Shown here: in pieces, positions 13,001 through 22,110 of the stretch
Position numbering within the stretch: position 1 is the first letter of the stretch
Layout: each line of letters begins with the position of its first letter
Assembly (NCBI GenBank): GCA_022414725.1
Contig: CM039462.1
Location: forward strand, 130,473,262 to 130,537,261
Source of the DNA: Microglena sp. YARC
Lineage: Eukaryota > Chlorophyta > Chlorophyceae > Chlamydomonadales > Chlamydomonadaceae
Length of the DNA: 64,000 nt
Direction of reading: 5' to 3'
Notes under the pieces: model-generated
The model's database searches: none
What the model was told of the DNA's origin: nothing
The model's input: the letters and a program-made list of their open reading frames with translations, nothing else
Made by a program: the position numbers and the translations under genes

Positions 13001-16000
13001 GTCACTTGCCTGCTATGATGAGGTACGCTCTGCACTGTCACTTGCCTGCTATGATGAGGTACGCTCTGCACTGTCACTTGCCTGCTATGATGAGGTACGC
13101 TCTGCACTGTCACTTGCCTGCTATGATGAGGTACGCTCTGCACTGTCACTTGCCTGCTATGATGAGGTACGCTCTGCACTGTCACTTGCCTGCTATGATG
13201 AGGTACGCTCTGCACTGTCACTTGCCTGCTATGATGAGGTACGCTCTGCACTGTCACTTGCCTGCTATGATGAGGTACGCTCTGCACTGTCACTTGCCTG
13301 CTATGATGAGGTACGCTCTGCACTGTCACTTGCCTGCTATGATGAGGTACGCTCTGCACTGTCACTTGCCTGCTATGATGAGGTACGCTCTGCACTGTCA
13401 CTTGCCTGCTATGATGAGGTACGCTCTGCACTGTCACTTGCCTGCTATGATGAGGTACGCTCTGCACTGTCACTTGCCTGCTATGATGAGGTACGCTCTG
13501 CACTGTCACTTGCCTGCTATGATGAGGTACGCTCTGCACTGTCACTTGCCTGCTATGATGAGGTACGCTCTGCACTGTCACTTGCCTGCTATGATGAGGT
13601 ACGCTCTGCACTGTCACTTGCCTGCTATGATGAGGTACGCTCTGCACTGTCACTTGCCTGCTATGATGAGGTACGCTCTGCACTGTCACTTGCCTGCTAT
13701 GATGAGGTACGCTCTGCACTGTCACTTGCCTGCTATGATGAGGTACGCTCTGCACTGTCACTTGCCTGCTATGATGAGGTACGCTCTGCACTGTCACTTG
13801 CCTGCTATGATGAGGTACGCTCTGCACTGTCACTTGCCTGCTATGATGAGGTACGCTCTGCACTGTCACTTGCCTGCTATGATGAGGTACGCTCTGCACT
13901 GTCACTTGCCTGCTATGATGAGGTACGCTCTGCACTGTCACTTGCCTGCTATGATGAGGTACGCTCTGCACTGTCACTTGCCTGCTATGATGAGGTACGC
14001 TCTGCACTGTCACTTGCCTGCTATGATGAGGTACGCTCTGCACTGTCACTTGCCTGCATGATGAGGTACGCTCTGCACTGTCACTTGCCTGCTATGATGA
14101 GGTACGCTCTGCACTGTCACTTGCCTGCTATGATGAGGTACGCTCTGCACTGTCACTTGCCTGCCGCTCTGCACTGTCACTTGCCTGCTATGATGAGGTA
14201 CGCTCTGCACTGTCACTTGCCTGCTATGATGAGTACGCTCTGCACTGTCACTTGCCTGCTACGCTCTGCACTGTCACTTGCCTGCTATGACGCTCTGCAC
14301 TGTCACTTGCCTGCTATGATGAGGTACGCTCTGCACTGTCACTTGCCTGCTATGATGAGGTACGCTCTGCACTGTCACTTGCCTGCTATGATGGTGTACG
14401 CTCTGCACTGTCACTTGCCTGCTATGATGAGATTCTCTCTGCACTGTCACTTGCCTGCTATGACGAGGTACGCTCTGCACTGTCACTTGCCTGCTATGAT
14501 GAGGTACGCTCTGCACTGTCACTTGCCTGCTATGATGAGGTACGGTCTGCACTGTCACTTGCCTGCTATGATGAGGTACGCTCTGCACTGTCACTTGCCT
14601 GCTATGATGAGGTACGCTCTGCACTGTCACTTGCCTGCTATGATGAGGTACGCTATGATGAGGTACTGCTATGATGATGTACCTCTAGACCAGTGCATAT
14701 CACTGAAAGGGGCGTTTTGTTTGGTACCGTAGTCTACCAGCCTTCTGGCTGCTCACCGTCCGTGGGTGTGGTGAACACAGGTAGCATAAATAGGGATTGG
14801 CATATCATATGATTTTGACCAAAGGCAAGTATGATGTCATATGATGTCATACAAATTGCATCATATGATAACGTATTTAAATGGTAACTTGAGCCTAGTC
14901 AGACTGCCGGCATCAAATGATATCATACGATATCGTATGATGACATGATATCATATGATATCATATTGCCGATCCCTAAGCATAAACATTAGTACCACAC
15001 ACTCCTGAGAGCAGAATGCAGTCACATGGGTGCGTACAGTTTAACACATGTCCTGGTCCATCGTGAGCTAGACCATCTGAGTGCTCCGTTGTGATTTGGA
15101 ATTGGAATCGGCTTCAGTCGGACTGACACGGTAACCCCTTGGTGATGGTTAGGTGTTCTGTCTCCTCATACAGGGGAGCTACCTACAAGCAGCAGCTTCT
15201 AGGTATAGCTCCCCTGGCTGGCTATTCAGCCCAACCTAAAACAAGCTGGTGCACCAGGCATCTGGCAAAACCAGCTGTGTAGCACTGCTGAATTATGGGA
15301 TGCAGCACAGGCACTGGCTCAGGGAGCCGCCCAGAAGCTGCTCATTGTAGCCGAAAAGAAAAGTACTGGTCTCTGATATGTTACCTGTAGGGAATGGCAA
15401 TTTGATATCATATGATATCACGTCATCATTTGATATTATATGATGCAGGCAGTCTGAATCAGGCTACTACATTTTGTCATTTTGGTTGCGCTTTTGATGC
15501 AACTGCCTCCTTTTGGGTTGCGCTTTTGACTCAACTGAAAATGGAAATATGCGCGCTGCGACCAGAGGTGGTTTAGAAAATTGCATCAATCGCGCAGTCG
15601 GAGTCCACAATTGTGCGCGCTAGAGCGCAATAGCGCACGTCATGTGGTCACCCGGTCTGAATAGGCTAAAGTTACCATTTATATACAACATCATATGATG
15701 CAATTTGTATGAGATCATATGATATCATGCTCGCCTTTGATCAGTATCATATGATATGCCGGTCCCTAGTTACCTGATGAGATGTTAAACTGATTTGACA
15801 GAGAATTGGGTTTTTGCCCCACTGCCACAAAAACTCCCCATTAATCCTCAGATATTTACAAGCACAGAACATGGCATTGGCGTCGTTTATTTATAAGCCA
15901 AACTGAAATGTTTATTTATAAGCCAAACTGAAATGTTTAGTTATAAGCAAAACTGAATTGTGTATTTATAAGCCAAACTGAAATGTTTAGTTATAAGCCA

Positions 16001-19000
16001 AACCAAATTATTTATTTTTACCAAAACTGAATTGTTTATTTATAAGCCAAACCGGATTTGTTTTTTATAAGCCAAACTGAATTGTTTAATTATAATCCAA
16101 GCTGACTTGTTTATTTATAAGCCAAACTGAATTGTTTTTTCGTGAGCCAAAATGAATTGTTTTTTTGTAAGCCAAAATGAATTGTTTTTTATTAGCCAAA
16201 ATGAAATGTTTTTTTATAAGCCTTGCTGAATTGTTTATTTATTACACAAACTGAATTGTTTTTTATAGGCTATACTGAATTGAACTAACATGTTGGCCGT
16301 CTGTTGCTGATTTGATGAGGTTCGGCTGCTAAGGAAGCTTGACCATCCCAACATCATGCGCTACATAGGTATTGGCTATTCCGATGAAAGCAGCGAGAAG
16401 AAAAAGCGAGAGAGTATGTTCCTGGCATGCGAGGTGATGCAGGGGGGCACTCTGAACAAGCTGGTCATGCACCAAATGTTGATGCCCCACAAATCCCTCT
16501 ATACCCTTGTGACTGCCATGAAGTGGTGCATCAACATGGCGGATGCTCTAGCCTACCTGCACACCTCCCAACCTACGGTCATCCATCGAGACCTTAAGCT
16601 GGAGAATATCCTTCTCAAGGTAAGGCGGGCTCATAGGTGTCCGAAAAAGAATGATAATGGCTGGTGGGGCGTGGTATGAAGGGAGGCCCGTCTTACGGCG
16701 GTAGGGAACGGGCTGCTACTTTACCTGGGCACAGCTACTATGGCGGTTGACAGCGACCGCGAAGACAAAGCGCACCACGTGGGGATTCAACCCCGGCACC
16801 TGTGCTGTTCAAGGAGCTCTGCCATTGAGTCATTCGTTGAACAGGAATTCGGAGTTAAGTGGGTGTCGTTGAACAGGAATTCGGAGTTAAGTAGGATACG
16901 GAAGAAGCAAAAGAAGGGAGGCGATGATTAAATGGAATGATTACACAGTTAGGTCGGAGACTGTAGAGGAGCCGCCTACGGGATAACATAGGTTACGGGT
17001 TTAGGGATAGACAGATAGAAGGATAGAACAGGTAACTTTAACAATGGGTCGGATGTTGACATCGAGACCTTAAGGTGGGGAACCTCCTGGTCAAGGTAAG
17101 ACGGGCTCATGGGTCGGATGTTGACATGGAGACCTTAAGGTGGAGAACATCCTGGTCAAGGTAAGACAGGCTCATGGGTCGGATGTTGACATCGAGACCT
17201 TAAGGTGGAGAACATCCTGGTCAAGGTAAGACGGGCTCATGGGTCGGATGTTGACATCGAGCCATTAACCTGGAGAACATCCTGCAAAAGGTAAGACGGG
17301 CTAATGGGTCGGATGTTGACATCCAGACCTTAAGCTGGAGAACATCCTGGTCAAGGTAAGACGGGCTCATGGGTTGGATTTTGACACCGAGACCTTCAGC
17401 TGGAGAACATCCTGGTCAAGATAAGATGGGTGCATGGCTCGTGTTGAATCCAATCAGAAGTCCTGCTTGACTCAGTCAAGCTGCGCGGCACATTTGGAGT
17501 CTAATAGGGCACCTGCAGAATGTAACAATAATCATTGATCACCAGTTATAGCTGGATTGTGGGGGTGGGATGGGTTAGATCTTGGAAAAATGCTGGATCC
17601 AGTCACAACTGTTCTGCCTCTGACTGTCTGTCTATGTGCTGTGCTGTGCTGTGCCCTACTGCCCTCGCCAGTCAGCATTGGTAGACCTCCTGGCAGTGGA
17701 GGTTTTGATGATTCTGAGATGATATCGCTCCAATGATCCCGTCATTCATTTCCCTTCCCAAGCCAGTCTGTCAAGCTCTGATGCACCCATAGTTAGGGAT
17801 TGGCAGCTAATATTGGTGTTTGAAAAAATAAAACTAACTCATATTATTATAGTGTCACAATAATATTAGATTTTCAAATAAATTAAAATTCTGGTGAGAA
17901 GGCTCCTCAGTCTAATATTAACTAACATTCACTAATATTATTCATTCACTTCTTTTAACTGACTTAGCCTTTCCCTACCCATAGTCCATGGCTCCAACTT
18001 GGCTGCCTTAACCCAACTAACATCCCCGTTCAATGAATGGATCAATAGCAGAGCTCCTTGAATGACGTAGGTGCTGGGTTCGAATCTCCACGTGTGCTCT
18101 TAAGTGTTCACGGTCTCTGTCAACCGCCATGGTAGCGTTGTCCAGGTAAAGTAGCAGCCCGTTCCCTACCGCCGTAAGACGGAGCTCCCTTTATACCACA
18201 CCCCACCAGGCGCTATCATTACTTATAACCTAACTAACTACGCTCCTAACTGAGCCTCCCTTCTAAACTCCCAGGGCGGTGTCACCCACTCAACGCAAGA
18301 AGCCTGCCTCGCCGATTTCGGCCTAGCTACCTATGTTCAAAACAAGATCGTTCACCCCTCCAAGCCAAGGACGTCCAATTTGGCTTGCCCAAGCCAGCTG
18401 TCCCCAGCAGACTATGACATGGGCGCTGAAGCAATGATGGAGCGGATGGATCCATGCAGCAGTGCGGGGACTCTACAGCGCAGGGCACACGGCATGCTTG
18501 ATGCATTGGAGCGTAGTGTCAGGGATGGTGCCTCCTACTTAAATCATAGCATCAAGGGGGGGAGCCACTTCAACCATACCACCAGGGGGGGGAACCACTT
18601 CAACCCAAGCATCAAGGGGGGGGACCACTTAAGCCCAAGCACCAAGGGAGGGGACCACTTCAACCACAGCACCAAGGGGGGGAACCACTTCAACCCAAGC
18701 ATGAAGGGGGGGGACCATTTCAACCCAAGCACCAAGGGGGGGGGGCACTTCAACCATACCTCCAAGGGGGGGAACCACTTCAACCATACCTCCAAGGAGG
18801 GGGACCACTACAACCATAGCACCAAGGGGGGGAACCACTTCAACCCAAGCATGAAGGGGGGGGAACACTTCAATTCAAGCATGAAGCGGGGTAGCAACCC
18901 CAGCCTGAAGGGGGGTAGTCACTTCAGCCCCAGCATCAAGGGAGGCAATGCATTTTTCAGCGCCAGCGTGCATGGGGGCAGGGCATACTTCAAGGCTGAG

Positions 19001-19417
19001 AATCTCCCGGTGCCTAAGGCCCTCCTTAGTGGAAAGACAGGCTCCCTGATGTACATGTCCCCGGAGATGTACCGCAACGAGAACAAATACACGGAGAAGG
19101 TGGACGTATTCAGCTTCGGGGTGTGTATGTACGAGCTACTGCACAAGTACTGCATGGCGTATGCTATTATTGGCCAGGAGAGCGCTGGGGAGGAGATTGA
19201 GAGATACGCACAAAATGTGAGCGAGGGTTACCGCCCCCCCATCCACAAACAATTGCCGGGTGATTTGAAGCTCCTCATAGCAGACTGTTGGGCACAGGAC
19301 CCCAAGGAGCGGCCTGCGATGATCCAGGTGGCGGAGAGGTTGAAGGCCATCCGAGACGAAGGGCTCCTTGAGGCGATGGGAGGAGGCAACAAAGAGGGCT
19401 GTTGTGTGGTGTGCTAG
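3821..19417 (+). CDS. TKL-family serine/threonine protein kinase with repeat-expanded activation segment (4 exons)
   Basis: Exons are 3821-4061, 4917-5050, 16320-16619 and 18275-19417. They join in frame to 1818 nt (605 residues). All catalytic landmarks are present: glycine loop GEGAFATV (split by intron 1), VAVKK lysine, catalytic loop VIHRDLKLEN, DFG (about 239-241), SPE in place of APE (about 487), DVFSFG and ERPAM. The C-lobe pattern, ending in a CWAQDPKERPAM motif, is typical of tyrosine-kinase-like (Raf/MLK-type) kinases common in plants and algae; cytoplasmic phosphotransfer to Ser/Thr is the expected role. About 245 residues separate DFG and SPE, where 20-35 is normal. The extra is a decapeptide array. 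The protein ends GCCVVC, a possible lipidation site. Intron 2 is 11.3 kb and dominated by a 36-bp minisatellite. The start ATG (3821) is the first Met of exon 1; transcript evidence is lacking. Substrate unknown. Confidence 0.9.
4917..5050 (+). CDS. Kinase exon 2: glycine loop and catalytic lysine
   Basis: Encodes EGAFATVEKCMYTPQTG, then VAVKKLRP and ends RFYDE. The donor is GAG|GTACGC at 5050/5051. Without splicing the frame runs on into about six copies of the 36-bp repeat and stops at TGA 5255-5257. A retained intron would therefore give a truncated protein lacking the catalytic loop. Confidence 0.9.
5041..14682. repeat. Giant 36-bp minisatellite (about 265 units) seeded by the kinase exon-2 donor site
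   Basis: The unit reads TGCTATGATGAG/GTACGCTCTGC plus 13 further bases. The first 12 bases match the last 12 exonic bases of exon 2 at 11 positions and the rest copies the first 24 intron bases. Every unit therefore carries a perfect or near-perfect copy of the 5' splice site. The central block (about 9590-12700) is almost invariant, with one GACGAG variant near 11931. Variants and indels cluster at the ends (5110-5260, 6010-6500, 7570-7650, 14055-14460). Because 36 is a multiple of 3, several frames stay open for over 1000 codons on both strands; these are not genes. Confidence 0.97.
14791..14978. mobile_element. hAT-type MITE (TAGGGAT family), 8-bp TSD AGCATAAA
   Basis: A 188-bp element starting TAGGGATTGGCATATCATAT and ending with the inverse (ATTGCCGATCCCTA). 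It is flanked by perfect AGCATAAA duplications (14783-14790 and 14979-14986). The interior is full of ATCATATGAT palindromes. TAGGGAT ends and an 8-bp target recall Ac/Ds-type hAT elements. It is non-coding and lies in kinase intron 2. Confidence 0.9.
15176..15290. repeat. Dispersed repeat R2, copy 1
   Basis: About 100 bp containing CTACAAGCAGCAGCTTCTAG, CTCCCCTGGCTGGCTATTCA and GTGCACC. Related copies are at 19445-19565, 21035-21115 and 48640-48725. The family has no coding content and unknown origin. Confidence 0.6.
15388..15768. mobile_element. hAT-type MITE (TAGGGA family) with internal insertion, 8-bp TSD GTTACCTG
   Basis: Starts TAGGGAATGGCAATTTGATA and ends GATATGCCGGTCCCTA, flanked by perfect GTTACCTG copies (15380-15387 and 15769-15776). 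The outer parts match the element at 14791-14978. An extra block of about 190 bp (roughly 15466-15655), rich in GCGC and CAATTG-like words and flanked by repeated TCTGAAT...GGCTA, looks like a second element nested inside. Confidence 0.88.
15880..16285. repeat. AT-rich 25-26 bp tandem repeat upstream of kinase exon 3
   Basis: About 16 imperfect copies of a unit like TTTATAAGCCAAACTGAATTG. The array ends about 35 bp before the exon-3 acceptor at 16319. Units vary at the edges. No splice-site copy is evident in it. Confidence 0.9.
16320..16619 (+). CDS. Kinase exon 3: helix C region through catalytic loop
   Basis: Exactly 100 codons, phase 0 at both ends. It encodes VRLLRKLDHPNIMRYIGIGY, the hinge region (CEVMQGGTLNKL) and VIHRDLKLENILLK. 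The acceptor TTTGATGAG and donor AAG|GTAAGG give clean joins. The HRDxKxxN catalytic residues are intact. Confidence 0.92.
16650..16835 (-). mobile_element. tRNA-derived SINE-like element, copy 1
   Basis: On the minus strand the 5' end resembles a tRNA: an AATGGCAGAGCTC box-A-like segment followed by a GGGTTGAATCCCC box-B-like segment. Then comes a body with CTGTCAACCGCCATAGTAGC and a 3' end (CACGCCCCACCAGCCATTATC) ending in ATCATT. At least five other copies in both orientations share the same layout. It begins about 30 bp after the kinase exon-3 donor. Confidence 0.75.
16829..16893. repeat. 27-bp tandem duplication
   Basis: Two copies of a unit containing GTTGAACAGGAATTCGGAGT lie side by side (about 16837-16863 and 16867-16893) at the edge of the SINE-like element. 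No function is visible. Confidence 0.75.
17045..17435 (+). repeat. 65-bp tandem repeat copying the kinase exon-3 end and donor (6 units)
   Basis: Each unit contains a copy of the last roughly 40 bases of exon 3, readable as HRDLKVENILVK, followed directly by GTAAGACGGGCTCAT. This matches the true donor context GTAAGGCGGGCTCAT at 16620. Copies 1-5 keep GGTAAG; the last has GATAAG. The copies lack an acceptor and upstream exon sequence, so they are not exons but tandem duplicates of an exon-intron junction. Confidence 0.93.
17794..17977. mobile_element. hAT-type MITE (TAGGGAT...CTAATATT subfamily), 8-bp TSD CCCATAGT
   Basis: Begins TAGGGATTGGCAGCTAATAT and ends CCTTTCCCTA, with perfect CCCATAGT on both sides (17786-17793 and 17978-17985). 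The interior is AT-rich with AATATTA words. A truncated relative lies at 57091-57167. It sits in kinase intron 3. Confidence 0.88.
18035..18225 (+). mobile_element. tRNA-derived SINE-like element, copy 2
   Basis: The tRNA-like head has AATAGCAGAGCTCC (box A-like) and GGTTCGAATCT (near-consensus box B, 18077-18087). The body and tail match the other copies: CCGCCATGGTAGC, GTAAAGTAGCAGCCCGTTCC and CACCCCACCAGGCGCTATCA. It lies just upstream of the acceptor of kinase exon 4. Confidence 0.8.
18275..19417 (+). CDS. Kinase exon 4: DFG, repeat insertion and C-lobe to stop
   Basis: Starts after CTCCCAG with GGVTHSTQEACLADFGLATY. The activation segment is then interrupted by an array of decapeptides. 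The domain resumes with GSLMYMSPEMYRNENKYTEK and VDVFSFGVCMYELL and ends with ERPAMIQVAERL and a short tail closing GCCVVC (TAG 19415-19417). The reading frame stays open through the whole repeat, which indicates selection to keep it coding. Confidence 0.92.
   Translation, partial: GGVTHSTQEACLADFGLATYVQNKIVHPSKPRTSNLACPSQLSPADYDMGAEAMMERMDPCSSAGTLQRRAHGMLDALERSVRDGASYLNHSIKGGSHFNHTTRGGNHFNPSIKGGDHLSPSTKGGDHFNHSTKGGNHFNPSMKGGDHFNPSTKGGGHFNHTSKGGNHFNHTSKEGDHYNHSTKGGNHFNPSMKGGEHFNSSMKRGSNPSLKGGSHFSPSIKGGNAFFSASVHGGRAYFKAENLPVPKALLSGKTGSLMYMSPEMYRNENKYTEKVDVFSFGVCMYELLHKYCMAYAIIGQESAGEEIERYAQNVSEGYRPPIHKQLPGDLKLLIADCWAQDPKERPAMIQVAERLKAIRDEGLLEAMGGGNKEGCCVVC
18530..18990 (+). repeat. Coding 30-bp repeat: decapeptide array in kinase activation segment
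   Basis: About 14-15 copies of a 30-bp unit encode variants of GGxHFNxSxK (for example GGNHFNPSMK and GGDHFNHSTK) at residues about 311-464. Each unit contributes a GG pair, usually one or two His and an Asn. G-runs of 6-9 in every unit invite slippage, yet unit length is kept near a multiple of 3. The last units are more diverged (GGSHFSPSIK, GGRAYF). Confidence 0.95.
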
Positions 19418-19444
19418 GTATTTGGTGGGAAGCACAGCCTTTGT

Positions 19445-19565
19445 TTTCGGCTACAAGCAGAGCAACAGCTTCTAGACTGCTTCCCTCGCTGGTTGTTCAG
19501 CCAAATTGAAAGCAACCCAGTGCATCTGGAAGCCGTCACAACCAGTTTTCCAGCAGGGTGTATGT
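19445..19565. repeat. Dispersed repeat R2, copy 2
   Basis: Shares CTACAAGCAGAGCAACAGCT, TTCAGCCAAA and GTGCATCTGG-like words with the copy at 15176-15290. It lies just after the kinase stop codon and so may be part of its 3' UTR. Confidence 0.55.
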
Positions 19566-19675
19566 ATGTATGTATGTATGTTGCAATCCAGGGGTAGGCA
19601 AAATAGGCTAAAGGGACTCGCCCAGCCATGATGGGAAGGGCTTCAAAATATAAAGCATTAGCATTGGCATTACAC

Positions 19676-20445
19676 AACACGTGTTGGCTACATACAATAC
19701 GTGCTGGTGCCAGACAGCACGTGTTGAGGTCAGACAGCATGTGTGGATGACAGATATCACGTGTTGGCCTTAGACAACACAAGTTGGCGTCAGACAGTAT
19801 GTGCCGGTGTCAGACAGCATGTGTTGAGGTCAGACAGCATGTGTGGATGAGAGATATAACGTGTTGGCATTAAGCAACACAAGTTGGCGTTAGACAGCAT
19901 GTGTTGATGTCAGATATCACATGTTGGCCTTAGACAACACAAGTTGGCGTCAGACAGTACGTGCCGGTGTCAGACAGCACAAGTTGAGGTCAGGCAGCAT
20001 GTGTGGATGAGAGATATCACGTGTTGGCATTAAGCAACACAAGTTGGCGTTAGACAGCACGTGTTGATGTCAGATATCACGTGTTGGCCTTAGACGACAC
20101 AAGTTGGCGTCAGACAGTATGTGCCGGTGTCAGAAAGCACGTGTTGAGGTCAGACAGCATGTGTGGATGAGAGATATCACGTGTTGGCATTAAGGAACAC
20201 AAGTTGGCGTTAGACAGCATGTGTGGATGTCAGATATCACGTGTTGGCCTTAGACGACACAAGTTGGCGTCAGAAAGTATGTGCTGGTGTCAGACAGCGC
20301 GTGTTGAGGTCAGACAGCATGTGCTGTTGCCAGGTCACGTCTTGGCATTAGACAGTGCGTTCTGGTGTTTGGCAGCACGTGTTGAGGTCAGACAGCATGT
20401 GCTGATGCCAGGTCACGTGTTGGCATTAGACAGTACGCGCTGATG
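19676..20445. repeat. 20-bp satellite with 160-bp higher-order period, rich in CACGTG
   Basis: Monomers such as CACGTGTTGGCATTAGACAA and CACAAGTTGGCGTCAGACAG are tandemly arranged. An eight-monomer block repeats with 160-162-bp spacing: the block starting near 19820 recurs at about 19982 and 20142. Many monomers contain the E-box/G-box core CACGTG. No coding role is visible. Confidence 0.9.
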
Positions 20446-21034
20446 TCTCACAACGGCTAGGCCAGGATATAAACATTCAGCATATGTAGGAGTCTCATGA
20501 ATCCTATGAATCCTAGCCATGGCACACCATGCGAGCCCTGCTTTTGAAATCCTCCCAGGCCAACCTGCCCCCCCCCCTGCTTGCTGTTGGGACACACTTC
20601 AACGTCCTATGATTAATATTTCACATGCTCCTTGCTGCTGTGACGTGAACTTGAAGACGGAACCCGCTCCATCAAGCCTGTGTGATGAAACAATTAGGTG
20701 AAACTAAGTGCGACAAGCGAGAACAGTAACGTTTTGTCTGATTTTTGACTGTTAGATGCACTAGCATCTAGCCTGTAGCACTTATAATAGCATTGGGTCA
20801 GATAGGGTGCTACAGAGGATGTCAATGTTTGGAATCAGTTGGCTGGATCATGACCAACTGATTCTAATAAACTGAATGAGTTGGTTGGAATAAAAGTATG
20901 CCATGCCATTTGGAACCAGTTGGCTGGATCATGACTGGTTCCAGATGCCAAACTTAATTGTCATCCACAGACGGGTTTCCATATTTGGCCCTTCCCGTTG
21001 TGCCTAAGGCACCATCCATCGTTTTGTATTTTCA

Positions 21035-21115
21035 GCTACAAGCAACAGCTTCCACGCAGCTCCCCTGGCTGGCTTGGCTCTTCAGCCAAACCTATAGCAG
21101 GCTAGTGCACTATAA
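21035..21115. repeat. Dispersed repeat R2, copy 3
   Basis: Contains CAGCTACAAGCAACAGCTTC and CTCCCCTGGCTGGCTTGGCT followed by CAGCCAAACC, matching the R2 family. Confidence 0.55.
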
Positions 21116-21789
21116 CATCTCGTAACTTTTCTTGTCGGCAACGGCATCTATGCACAATCAGTAAGTTAGAGGTAGTTAGGTCTTAGCCAACGGCCCTCCG
21201 AGACTGTTAGATTGGGACGGTACTTCTTCATAGTACCGCTCCCTACATCACTGCTAAGTCACACTGAGCGCAAACCTAATGATATGCTCTAGTGACCTTC
21301 GTGGTCATGGCCCTTTCCTTCATCATGGCTTTGGCTGTCAGTCTTTGGCCTAAGAGTGAGCACATTTTCCGCTCGTGCACCCAGCTTGCTGTTTTTTTTT
21401 AAGTTGTGTAAGGTATTTCACCCCAGGAGGTGGGTCTCCCAAACCAGGGACACAGAGGATTCAGTTTGAATGGCGTTGCCACTCTTACAAAATATGCTGG
21501 GATAGTATTTTACTCACTTCTCAATCTCTATTTTGTAGTGCGATATCTGAGTCACTCCGGTACAGCTCCTAGCTGATCTGGCATTCAACCCTAAGACCAT
21601 TCCCGTCTTATTGTTGTCGTGAGCACCATCCTATGCCCATGATACTTTTTTGGAGGGGGTGAACTCATAGTGATGTGGCATAGTTTAGGTCCATCGGAAT
21701 TCATCCATGGGAAGAAACGTTGGGCCAAGAGACATGTGCGAGAGTCAGTAAGAGAAATGTGGAACGAAATCGTTCACCCCCACAATTAC

Positions 21790-22110
21790 TGCCTTGCTTC
21801 TCTCCTTCTGGCGTAGGTAGCCTTGCCTTTTCAGATCCCCACAAATTTGCGCCTCTCGACTGTTGCAGATTTTTGGCGGAGCCCCCACTTCAAGGGGGCG
21901 GGAGCCCCCATGTTTACCCATTTGTCCGTTTGTCCGACTGAAAAAAAACAAAATTGAAGCCCGATACGTCAGCCAACAGTCGCGTAACTAACTCGCTTCG
22001 GTCAGCTCCATGTTGCCACCTTTCGATCCGTTGCTAACACACTCCACCAATTTTCTGCGTCGCGTGAGACGCTGCACAGGACTTGTTGACACGGGGGCAC
22101 TGAAGTTCAT
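21790..22110 (+). repeat. Dispersed repeat R1b, copy 1
   Basis: Matches 37600-37840 in order: GAGCCCCC, GTCCGTTTGTCCGAC, TTCGGTCAGCTCCATG, TTGCCACCT and CTCCACCAATTTTCTGCGTC. It is probably a fragment of one transposable element family. No domain recognised. Confidence 0.6.

Noticed and set aside
5041..14682. CRISPR-like array
   Set aside because: Units are contiguous 36-bp repeats with no unique spacers and no cas genes, in a eukaryotic intron.
5142..14732. Very long open frames on both strands (up to about 1700 codons) in the 36-bp array
   Set aside because: They arise because 36 is a multiple of 3 and the unit lacks stops in several frames. The same repeat is open on both strands, frames shift at each indel, and it lies between two kinase exons that splice together in frame.
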